Shown here: positions 8,127-13,421 of the stretch, in pieces
Position numbering within the stretch: position 1 is the stretch's first letter
Layout: the number at the start of each line of letters is the position of its first letter
NCBI GenBank assembly: GCA_022821935.1
Contig: JAJECR010000044.1
Location: forward strand, 1-14,678
Reading direction: 5' to 3'
Origin: Candidatus Latescibacterota bacterium
GTDB taxonomy: Bacteria > JAAXHH01
Length of the DNA stretch: 14,678 nucleotides
The notes under the pieces: generated by a model
What the model was told of the DNA's origin: nothing
The model's database searches: none
The model's input: the letters and a program-made list of their open reading frames with translations, nothing else
Made by a program: the position numbers and the translations under genes

Positions 8127-8353
8127 GGCGTGGAGTCCTTAGATAGACACTACGGGATTACCGGGTCTGCGTCTGCATCTGGGCCTGGTTCGTTGCGAAG
8201 CCAATGGACGAACAGATCGAGAAAGGTCCCGGATTCTTGACTGGTTTAAGGTAAATGGGGGTTAAACGGGGTCAAGTCATATCAGCCTGTTTTGCAGAAT
8301 CTCGATTCCAAAGCTCCACACTCCATCAAACAGATCCACAGGCTGGTGTTCAG
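8127..8353. other. Divergent spacer with small repeats; no gene seen
   Basis: This gene-free stretch separates the minus-strand trans-sulfuration gene from the plus-strand toxin-antitoxin locus. It holds four imperfect hexamers in a row (GTCTGC, GTCTGC, ATCTGG, GCCTGG at 8165-8188). It also holds an 8-bp inverted repeat, CAGCCTGT (8283-8290) and ACAGGCTG (8338-8345), that encloses a smaller one (GAATC-TC-GATTC, 8297-8308). The phrase GGGGTCAAGTC near 8268-8278 resembles sequences I associate with REP/Y1-transposase flanks, but no transposase remnant is readable. I see no convincing promoter for the minus-strand gene. Confidence 0.5.
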
Positions 8354-8394
8354 TATTAACGCTTGACGTTAATAACACATAACGTTATTATATA
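8354..8394 (+). promoter_or_regulatory. higBA promoter with overlapping HigA-type operator dyads
   Basis: A near-consensus sigma70 promoter is present: TTGACG (8363-8368), 17 bp, TATTAT (8386-8391). Three dyads overlap it. TATTAACG (8354-8361) and CGTTAATA (8367-8374) form a perfect 8-bp inverted repeat around the -35. TAATAAC (8370-8376) pairs with GTTATTA (8384-8390) across the spacer and -10. ATAACGTTAT (8379-8388) is a perfect palindrome. The TTAAC/GTTAA half-sites resemble those reported for HigA of Pseudomonas aeruginosa, so autorepression by the downstream HigA is likely. The predicted transcription start (about 8397-8399) falls right at the ATG at 8400, giving an almost leaderless message. 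Confidence 0.8.
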
Positions 8395-8399
8395 CCTGC

Positions 8400-8516
8400 A
8401 TGATCATTTCTTTCAAAGACCGAGAGACCGAAAGAGTTTTTCGGCGTGAAATGGCTCGTAAGGTTTCCAGTACTCTGGCCCGTGCCTCCGATGTCGAACT
8501 GGTTGATTATCACTAG
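8400..8516 (+). pseudogene. higB: Internally deleted higB toxin gene (38-codon in-frame remnant)
   Basis: The ORF opens with ATG at 8400 and encodes MIISFKDRETERVFRREMA continuing RKVSSTLARA, then SDVELVDYH and TAG. The first 29 or so residues match the N-terminus of the HigB/RelE-type toxin (usually M-I-x-S-F-K/R-D-x-E-T-E), and the last 9 match its C-terminus (usually DVEIVDYH). Family members are about 90 residues long, so roughly 50-55 central residues are missing, including most of the ribonuclease core. The reading frame is kept across the junction. The gene has no Shine-Dalgarno sequence and starts at the predicted transcript 5' end. Its TAG overlaps the AGGGAG ribosome binding site of higA, so translating it could still couple to antitoxin synthesis. 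It is almost certainly not an active toxin. Assignment rests on my memory of family sequences. Confidence 0.82.
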
Positions 8517-8526
8517 GGAGTTAAAA

Positions 8527-8832
8527 ATGCCTTCTGCCGTAGTGCCCCCTATTCATCCCGGTGAGATCCTCAAGGAAGAGTTTCTCGAACCATTGGGGCT
8601 GAGCCAGTATCGTGTTGCCGTGGATATTTCAGTTCCCCCGCGCCGCATAAACGAGATCGTTCACGGCAAACGCGCCATATCCGCCGACACGGCTTTACGG
8701 CTGGCACGCTATTTCGGCACTACGGATCGTTTCTGGCTGAATCTGCAGACACATTATGACCTGGAGTTGCAGAGGGACAGATTAGGGAAACGTCTGGACA
8801 CTGAAGTACGTATCCTGGATCAATCGAGTTAA
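8527..8832 (+). CDS. higA: HigA-family antitoxin (XRE-type HTH)
   Basis: The 101-aa protein starts at ATG 8527, 6 bp after AGGGAG (8515-8520). An in-frame upstream start at 8446 would overlap the toxin remnant and add a non-conserved tail, so I reject it. The sequence is a textbook HigA: PPIHPGEILKEEFLEPLGLSQ (residues 7-26), the HTH with PPRRINEIVHGKRAIS (37-52), TALRLARYFG (55-64), and FWLNLQTHYDLE (69-80). HigA binds and neutralises HigB and represses its own promoter through inverted repeats, which are present just upstream. With the toxin reduced to 38 residues this is effectively an orphan antitoxin or regulator. The phosphotransferase gene begins only 8 bp after its stop and probably shares the transcript. 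Confidence 0.93.
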   Translation: MPSAVVPPIHPGEILKEEFLEPLGLSQYRVAVDISVPPRRINEIVHGKRAISADTALRLARYFGTTDRFWLNLQTHYDLELQRDRLGKRLDTEVRILDQSS

Positions 8833-8840
8833 AGCCGGAA

Positions 8841-9839
8841 ATGTCCATGTCCCAGCATCCCGCATACCTTCCCACCCTGGTGTCCGAAGCTGGGATAAGT
8901 CGCAATTCCATCCGATGCGTAGAACCATTCGGCGACGGTGTAACCAACCGGACATCCCTCGTCGTTCTGCAGGACGACACGCGCTTCATCCTTCGCGAAT
9001 ACGAGTGGCCCTACGCTTCAGGCGATAACCTTCGCAGGCTCGAAAAAGAGCTCTATCTGCACGATCTGCTTCTGAAGTATGGTGTACCAGTGCCTGCTAT
9101 CGTCGCAAAGCACGAGGACGGAAGTACGCGTGCCGTGCTGATGGAGTATAGGCCGGGACAACTGCTCGGAAACGTTGTAGATACACTGCCTGAAATCCAG
9201 CGCGCCGAGGCCTGGCGGGTTGTCGGTGCCGCTCTACGCAAGGTACATGCCGTCCAACTTACCGATAGCTGCGCGGGACTGATCGTCGGAGAACGTGTAC
9301 AACCCTTCGAAGAAGGGTCCTGGGGCGACTTTCACTACCACCAGGCTACACGGCATGCGAGAAACCTGCTGAAGCGGGATATGGGATTCAGTTTCGACCT
9401 GGCGTCGATGAAGCGCGTGTTGAAGCAGACGATCCCGGTTCTGAATGAAAGGCCCCTGGTCCTGTTGCACAACGATCCCCATCCCTGGAATGTGCTTGTA
9501 CACGAGGCAGCCGGCCGTTGGGAGTGTTCGGCTTGGCTCGACTGGGAATACGCCTGGTCAGGAGATCCGGCCTGGGACCTCGCCAGGCTGGATCTTTTTC
9601 GGTTGAAGCCGATCGGTCCCACGCCGGCTGATTTCTTTGACGGATATGGCGAAGTTCCGAAAGATCCTGAACGGACGATCTACGAACTTTCCATTTACCT
9701 CTGGATGGCCAACCAGTACCTCGATGGAGAGGTGGACCGGGAGCGTGTACTCATGCCCACCTACGAGGCGGCGATGCAGTACCTGGAACGGGTCGACGAA
9801 GCGGTGGTCAGGATCGATAGAGCGCTTCAAAGGGCCTAG
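8841..9839 (+). CDS. Aminoglycoside phosphotransferase (APH)-fold small-molecule kinase
   Basis: The 332-aa protein has the protein-kinase-like APH fold. The catalytic-loop motif is LLHNDPHPWNVLV (208-220; H210, D212, N217), and the metal-binding segment is WLDWEYAWSGDPAWDLARL (232-250; D234). In the N-lobe, FILREY (49-54) has Arg52 at the position where a Lys would usually hold ATP, followed by a helix with Glu (EKEL, 68-71), a variation seen in some APH-like families. Members phosphorylate aminoglycosides, choline, homoserine or unknown metabolites with ATP, and nothing here shows antibiotic resistance. Start choice: ATG 8847 has GGAA (8837-8840) at 6 bp, whereas ATG 8841 directly abuts it, so the protein may begin at residue 3. 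It lies tightly behind higA. Confidence 0.85.
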   Translation: MSMSQHPAYLPTLVSEAGISRNSIRCVEPFGDGVTNRTSLVVLQDDTRFILREYEWPYASGDNLRRLEKELYLHDLLLKYGVPVPAIVAKHEDGSTRAVLMEYRPGQLLGNVVDTLPEIQRAEAWRVVGAALRKVHAVQLTDSCAGLIVGERVQPFEEGSWGDFHYHQATRHARNLLKRDMGFSFDLASMKRVLKQTIPVLNERPLVLLHNDPHPWNVLVHEAAGRWECSAWLDWEYAWSGDPAWDLARLDLFRLKPIGPTPADFFDGYGEVPKDPERTIYELSIYLWMANQYLDGEVDRERVLMPTYEAAMQYLERVDEAVVRIDRALQRA

Positions 9840-9898
9840 CGACTGCCTTGAAAGCACTTGTGAAGAGTTGGTCTGCCTGCTTTAGAAGGGAGGTGACT

Positions 9899-10330
9899 AT
9901 GGATTCGGTTTTCACCAGGATAATCCGAGGGGAGTTGCCCGCATACTTTGTATGGAGCGACGACCACGTGGTCGCGTTCCTCTCCAAGTCACCCTACAAC
10001 ACCGGGCATACGCTGGTGGTTCCACGACTGGAGGTCGATCACTGGATAGACCTTGAACCGGCGTTGCTACAACGGATTATGATGGTTGCGCATGAAGTTG
10101 GAAAGGCCATACAACGGGCGTTCAACCCGGCCAAAGTGGGCATGCTGATCGGGGGCCTGGAAGTCCGCCACGTACATGTGCACCTGTCACCTGTGAATAC
10201 CGTCCACGACTTTGACTATGATCGCCAGGAGTTGAACCCGGAACCGGAGGAACTTGAGCAGGCCGCGGAGAAGATCCGCTCGGCGCTTCGGGAATTGGGA
10301 CATGCCGGGGCTGTTCCCGGGGATGAATGA
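9899..10330 (+). CDS. HIT-family (histidine triad) nucleotide-binding protein
   Basis: The chosen ATG at 9899 has a near-perfect ribosome binding site, GGAGGTGA (9889-9896), and yields a 143-aa protein beginning MDSVFTRIIRGELPAYFV, the canonical HIT start. An earlier in-frame start at 9848 adds unrelated residues and is rejected. The family motif HxHxHxx is seen as RHVHVHLSP in the second half, and NTGHTLVVPR in the first half is also typical. HIT proteins are cytosolic nucleotide hydrolases or transferases acting on AMP-lysine-type adducts, Ap4A or GMP compounds. It follows the APH-like kinase after 59 bp on the same strand and may be co-expressed, but no functional link can be read. Confidence 0.94.
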   Translation: MDSVFTRIIRGELPAYFVWSDDHVVAFLSKSPYNTGHTLVVPRLEVDHWIDLEPALLQRIMMVAHEVGKAIQRAFNPAKVGMLIGGLEVRHVHVHLSPVNTVHDFDYDRQELNPEPEELEQAAEKIRSALRELGHAGAVPGDE

Positions 10331-10339
10331 ACATCCCGG
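10317..10339 (+). other. Hairpin at the HIT gene 3' end
   Basis: CCGGGGATG (10317-10325) and CATCCCGG (10332-10339) form an 8-bp stem with one bulged G and a 6-nt loop that contains most of the HIT stop region. No T-run follows, so it is not a standard intrinsic terminator. It may protect the mRNA 3' end or act with Rho. Transcription restarts downstream from the promoter at 10422. Confidence 0.45.
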
Positions 10340-10421
10340 ATCAGATCTCCGCGCCTCTTGTCCATAATGCCCTGTTAATCTTGCATCAGAGAAAAGCTGA
10401 ATGTTTTCCCTCTCGTATTAC

Positions 10422-10453
10422 TTGACATATACTAAACAAATGATTAGTATATG
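10422..10453 (+). promoter_or_regulatory. Strong sigma70-like promoter with an embedded perfect dyad (operator)
   Basis: TTGACA (10422-10427), a 17-bp spacer and TAGTAT (10445-10450) make a near-consensus promoter. A perfect 10-bp inverted repeat, CATATACTAA (10426-10435) and TTAGTATATG (10444-10453) with an 8-bp centre, covers the end of the -35, the spacer and the whole -10. This is the geometry of a repressor site for a dimeric regulator (TetR-, MarR- or PadR-like in style). No regulator gene lies next to it. It would drive the papain-like gene at 10533 through a leader of about 75 nt. Confidence 0.8.
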
Positions 10454-10532
10454 GGATTATACGAATGGATTCCGATATGGAGCTTCCATATCCCGCCGGC
10501 GACCTGCGCCACTGCTACGAGAGGAGCATCGG

Positions 10533-11459
10533 ATGTTCACCGCATACACCGGGAACAGCCACTATTGCTACAGTAACAGTCTGCACATGTGTCTGAAGCG
10601 GGCCGGTATGATAAATCTACCGGATGCCGGTCTGCTGGAATGCATGACGGGCATGCCCTTCGGCGTCCTGTTCCTGCAGTTTGAAACCCCCCTGTTCTTT
10701 CCCAGCCACGCAGATGTCAATCCACACAGCGGGCTGTCCCGTGCTCTGAACATCTTGGGCTGGAACTGTACCCTATGGCAGGGTGACGAGGCCGAATCTG
10801 CCCTCGATGCATTAAAGGAATCCCTGAAGAAGGGTCCCGTACTGCTTGGCCCCCTGGACCTGGGCTTCCTGCCCTATGACCCGAATCACAAGTTGAAGCG
10901 CGGGGGAGACCATTTCATCGTGGTCCTGAAACTGGATGGCGATCAGGTACAGGTGCACGATCCGCAGTTCTATCCTTTCGCGGTACTTCCGGTCGATGAT
11001 CTCATGCGCGCGTGGTACGCCACTGACCTAGGCTACGCAACTTGCGCATACACCCTGCGTGGTGACTTTCGAGAAGAGCGGCCAGTGTCGACCGATGACA
11101 TGTTGAACGCTACCCTGGTAAACGCACGGAAACTGATTCATGCGACCCCCTCCGGCCCGGTCTTTTTTGGAGGATCCAGGGCGTTCCACCTGGCCGCCGA
11201 GGTGATCCGCAGTCAGCCGCCGCAAGCTTTCGCGGGGATGCTGGTGCATTTCGTCCTTCCGATAGGCGCCCGGCGTTGCCTGGATGGGGCTGATTTCATG
11301 AAGTCGACAGGCCAGACGGAAGCCGCGGAGTGGATGGTGAAGAAAGCCGAGTTGTATGGCCTGGCGCAGTACTATGCCACGCAGGAAGATTGGAAACGTA
11401 CGGGTGGGCTCTTCGAGGAGTTGGCGGAGATTGAAGATAGCATTGCGGAGTGTGTGTAG
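10533..11459 (+). CDS. Papain-like fold protein, BtrH_N/C39-like (function unknown)
   Basis: ATG 10533 follows GAGGAG (10521-10526) by 6 bp and gives 308 aa. An upstream in-frame ATG at 10401 would lie before the promoter and is rejected. The N-terminal half has a Cys-His-Asp arrangement: Cys12 in NSHYCYSNSLHMCL, His127 in RGGDHFIVV and Asp143 in VHDPQ. This arrangement is typical of papain-like folds such as C39 peptidases and the BtrH N-terminal domain (acyl or aminoacyl transferase in butirosin synthesis). Residues about 185-308 form a mostly helical C-terminal domain resembling that found in BtrH-like proteins. No signal peptide is seen. It could be an acyltransferase, amidase or peptidase acting on an amino-acid-derived small molecule. 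Family assignment is from pattern recognition only. It appears singly controlled by the dyad promoter upstream. Confidence 0.7.
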   Translation: MFTAYTGNSHYCYSNSLHMCLKRAGMINLPDAGLLECMTGMPFGVLFLQFETPLFFPSHADVNPHSGLSRALNILGWNCTLWQGDEAESALDALKESLKKGPVLLGPLDLGFLPYDPNHKLKRGGDHFIVVLKLDGDQVQVHDPQFYPFAVLPVDDLMRAWYATDLGYATCAYTLRGDFREERPVSTDDMLNATLVNARKLIHATPSGPVFFGGSRAFHLAAEVIRSQPPQAFAGMLVHFVLPIGARRCLDGADFMKSTGQTEAAEWMVKKAELYGLAQYYATQEDWKRTGGLFEELAEIEDSIAECV

Positions 11460-11529
11460 GAAACAACGTCAGTCAGCGTACTGCTTTTCGAAGTTTCGAC
11501 TTCAAGACAAACATGGTTTATGGGTGGGA

Positions 11530-11567
11530 TCGATAGAATCGACATATCTGGCCGGTTCATATTGAAC
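11530..11567 (+). promoter_or_regulatory. Two short dyads upstream of the isochorismatase-like gene
   Basis: TCGAT-AGA-ATCGA (11530-11542) and GTTCA-TAT-TGAAC (11555-11567) are perfect 5-bp inverted repeats with 3-bp centres, 13 bp long each, in the 142-bp spacer 11460-11601. A third small hairpin, GAAGT-TTCG-ACTTC, lies at 11490-11503. They could be operators or mRNA structures. I could not place a convincing -35/-10 pair here. Confidence 0.35.
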
Positions 11568-11601
11568 AACCTGAAAACGCAACTATCAAGGGGAGATACA
11601 T

Positions 11602-12123
11602 ATGAAGTCGGCCTTGTTGGTTATTGATGTCCAGGCAAATATGTTCGAAGATGGAGCGGCCGTTCACGATGCGCACAAAATCCTGGAAACAGCAGGTCGC
11701 ATGATTACACAGGCGCGGGTCGTTCAGGTTCCCGTCATTTACGTGCAACACAACGGGCAGCCGGGCGATCCAGACGAACCGGATTCGCCCGGGTGGCATA
11801 TACATGATCGAATTTCCCCACAGGACGGAGATATTGTAATTCAGAAGTATACGCCAGATGCGTTTCATGACACCCCGTTAGAATCGATTTTGAATGATAA
11901 TGAGATAAACAGGTTGATTGTCATGGGCGTTCAAACCGAGAACTGTATCAGCTCGACATGCCATCATGCGCGCATTGCAGGTTACGCAATAACGTTAATC
12001 CGGGATGGGCATAGTACCTTCGATACCGATTTACTTAATGCAGAACAGATTATCGCGCACTATAACGACATCCTGGGTGATTTCGCGGACGTGATACCAG
12101 CAGACCAGATTCAGTTCTCGTAA
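11602..12123 (+). CDS. Isochorismatase-like cysteine hydrolase
   Basis: The 173-aa protein has the isochorismatase/nicotinamidase fold. The catalytic triad is visible: Asp9 in LLVIDVQ, Lys82 in QKYTPDAF, and the nucleophile Cys115 in GVQTENCISST. The members hydrolyse amide or vinyl-ether bonds of small molecules (nicotinamide, N-carbamoyl compounds, isochorismate), and the substrate here is not predictable. AGGGGAG just upstream of the ATG is a good ribosome binding site. Codon usage is visibly more AT-rich than in the first half of the window (for example many AAT, GAT and ATT codons), which suggests later acquisition. Its TAA overlaps an ATG of the next frame (TAATG), so the following pyrophosphohydrolase is probably translated from the same message. 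Confidence 0.88.
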   Translation: MKSALLVIDVQANMFEDGAAVHDAHKILETAGRMITQARVVQVPVIYVQHNGQPGDPDEPDSPGWHIHDRISPQDGDIVIQKYTPDAFHDTPLESILNDNEINRLIVMGVQTENCISSTCHHARIAGYAITLIRDGHSTFDTDLLNAEQIIAHYNDILGDFADVIPADQIQFS

Positions 12124-12197
12124 TGTTCAGTGAAACCCTGGAAAATGCCGTAAAGATGGCGGACAGTTTGGATTCACGTGCCGGAGAGGGTTTAGAA

Positions 12198-12536
12198 ATG
12201 AAACGAGTTACCTATAACAAGCTGGTGCGGGACAGGATACCCGAAATCATCGCAGCTGCCGGACATCATCCAAAAACCCGAGTTCTCGACGAGGCCGAAT
12301 ACACTGCTGAACTCAGACGCAAACTTGTGGAGGAAGTCGAGGAGTACAACACTTCAAATGACGTGGAGGAACTAGCTGATATTTTGGAGGTTGTATTTGC
12401 AATAGCGTCTCAAATGGGCATAGATCCGTTGCTGCTCGATGAATTGAGACGGTCAAAGAAAGACAAGCGAGGTGGGTTTGAAGCGAAGGTCTTTCTCATC
12501 GATGCTGAATCGCGCGAAGAACGCAATTCCTGTTAG
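12198..12536 (+). CDS. MazG/PRA-PH-like nucleoside phosphate pyrophosphohydrolase
   Basis: From ATG 12198 the protein has 112 residues and begins MKRVTYNKLVRDRIPEIIA, the signature opening of short MazG/phosphoribosyl-ATP pyrophosphohydrolase-like proteins. The metal-binding helices follow: KLVEEVEEY with the Glu cluster, then EELADILEVV with the ExxD pair. The C-terminal KKDKRGGFEAKVFL is also typical. GGAGAGGG (12183-12190) sits 7 bp upstream. The alternative start at 12123 overlaps the upstream stop and adds 25 residues (MFSETLENAVKMADSLDSR and on) that are outside the domain. The enzyme would remove pyrophosphate from nucleotide substrates, as in housecleaning. Pairing with an isochorismatase-like hydrolase suggests a metabolite clean-up operon, but this is inference. 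Confidence 0.85.
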   Translation: MKRVTYNKLVRDRIPEIIAAAGHHPKTRVLDEAEYTAELRRKLVEEVEEYNTSNDVEELADILEVVFAIASQMGIDPLLLDELRRSKKDKRGGFEAKVFLIDAESREERNSC

Positions 12537-12578
12537 CGTTCTACCGATCACCCTCCATCTTTAAAGGCGTACCGGCAT

Positions 12579-12761
12579 ATGCAGATCAAAAACCTATCCA
12601 CTACAGAGCAAAGCCTCGACCATCTGAAATCGGTGGCAGAAAAACATGAACTCCACCACCGCTTTCGGCCGAGGCTAGGCGGACCGCTTTATGAAGTCTG
12701 GATCGAATCCCAGATCCTGGTCGAATTCGTGTCCGACGAGATCAGAATCCTCGAGTCCTGA
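12579..12761 (+). CDS. Small hypothetical protein, 60 aa
   Basis: The ORF starts at ATG 12579, 42 bp after the pyrophosphohydrolase stop on the same strand. The product is soluble and mixed charge, with a C-terminal strand-like stretch YEVWIESQILVEFVSDEIRILES. I do not recognise the family. The ribosome binding site is weak (AAAGG about 12 bp upstream). It converges on the redoxin gene, with the stops about 37 bp apart. It could be real or a chance ORF, since its amino-acid pattern looks protein-like but there is no motif to confirm it. Confidence 0.4.
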   Translation: MQIKNLSTTEQSLDHLKSVAEKHELHHRFRPRLGGPLYEVWIESQILVEFVSDEIRILES

Positions 12762-12767
12762 TTACAA

Positions 12768-12805
12768 CCTCAAACTCCGTTCGTCCTCAAACTCCGGTCA
12801 CTCCG
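12768..12805. repeat. 12-bp direct repeat (17-bp period) between convergent genes
   Basis: CCTCAAACTCCG occurs at 12768-12779 and 12785-12796, with a degraded copy (TCACTCCG) at 12798-12805 that overlaps the minus-strand stop codon. Read on the minus strand, the redoxin's end CGGAGTGA is followed by two CGGAGTTTGA units, so the repeat grows out of the gene's 3' end. No terminator-like stem with a T-run is seen. Confidence 0.75.
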
Positions 12806-13373
12806 AAATCATACCCAGAATCTCTACCAGGTGGTCGGTAGACGGACGGTCGAAGGGGTCCGATCCCACGTACTTGAACCGAAGCACGCCTTCCTTGTCG
12901 ATGATGAAGGCGGTGGGAATGACTTCCGTTCCCTTGTCGGTTTCTTTCTGGATCTTGAACTTGGTGGGTATGGCCCGGTCCGGGTCGGCGAGTACGGGGA
13001 AGGAAAGATCCTCCCGCGTCACTTTCGACTTCGCGACGAAATCCTGGGTCTGTTCCAGATCTTCAGGATTGATGAAGAGGAGTTCCGTGCCGGTTGCCGC
13101 TATACGTTCGTAGTCTGATTGCAACTGCCCCAGTTGCCGTAAGCAAAGGGGTCACCAGTATCCGATCCAGCCGCGGTCGACGACCACCAGCAGGTTCTTG
13201 CTGCCCTTGTAATCGGCGAAGTTGACGGTCTCGCCGTTCACGTCCTGCAGGCTGTATTCCGGTGCGGGCTGACCTACCCTCGGAGCCAGGTTTCGGGGCT
13301 GGGCATCGACAGTTTCCGCCACCAGGCCGACCAGCGCCAGGGCGAAACACCACCGCGCCAATGCACGTACCAT
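12798..13373 (-). CDS. Exported thioredoxin/peroxiredoxin-fold protein, candidate selenoprotein (UxxC, in-frame TGA)
   Basis: One reading frame runs from ATG 13373 to the final TGA at 12800-12798, interrupted only by TGA at 13154-13152 (codon 74). Read through, it gives 191 residues. A signal peptide (MVRALARWCFALALVGLVAETVDA, about 24 residues) precedes GQPAPEYSLQDVNGETVNFADYKG, the normal start of an AhpC/TSA redoxin. LLVVVDRGWIGYW then leads to TGA-Pro-Leu-Cys and RQLGQLQSDYERI. AhpC/TSA-like relatives usually read WCPxC here, so the TGA replaces the first redox Cys. After it come ELLFINPE, FPVLADPD and the cis-Pro region VIPTAFIIDKEG, all intact. A hairpin of SECIS type follows the TGA. 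The predicted role is a periplasmic thiol/selenol peroxidase or reductase. Start site: AGGAGG 6 bp upstream. The alternative is a nonsense mutation (TGC/TGT to TGA), but both halves look well preserved. Confidence 0.85.
13121..13154 (-). promoter_or_regulatory. Candidate bacterial SECIS element downstream of the in-frame TGA
   Basis: On the minus strand TGA (13154-13152) is followed by 14 nt, then GCAACTG (13137-13131), loop GGG (13130-13128) and CAGTTGC (13127-13121). This is a perfect 7-bp stem whose loop begins 21 nt after the TGA. Bacterial SECIS hairpins lie within the coding region just after UGA, with the apical loop some 16-37 nt away and a G at the start of the loop. This one satisfies all three. 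It would bind SelB-GTP-Sec-tRNA. The terminal TGA of the same gene has no comparable hairpin after it. Confidence 0.78.
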
Positions 13374-13421
13374 ATGCTACCTCCTCGCTTCAATGCAATT
13401 CGCTTGCGTTTTGTTCCCTTT

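Noticed and set aside
8446..8526. 27-residue N-terminal extension of HigA from an in-frame start at 8446
   Set aside because: It overlaps the higB remnant in another frame, has no ribosome binding site, and family members start at the equivalent of 8527.
10317..10339. Intrinsic terminator after the HIT gene
   Set aside because: The stem is good, but no T-run follows, so it was listed only as a hairpin.
13063..13353. 96-codon minus-strand frame overlapping the redoxin, as evidence of a frameshift instead of Sec
   Set aside because: Both redoxin halves lie in one frame (starts 13373 and 13124 differ by a multiple of three), so no frameshift is needed. The 96-codon frame is Arg/Gly-rich and has no motif.
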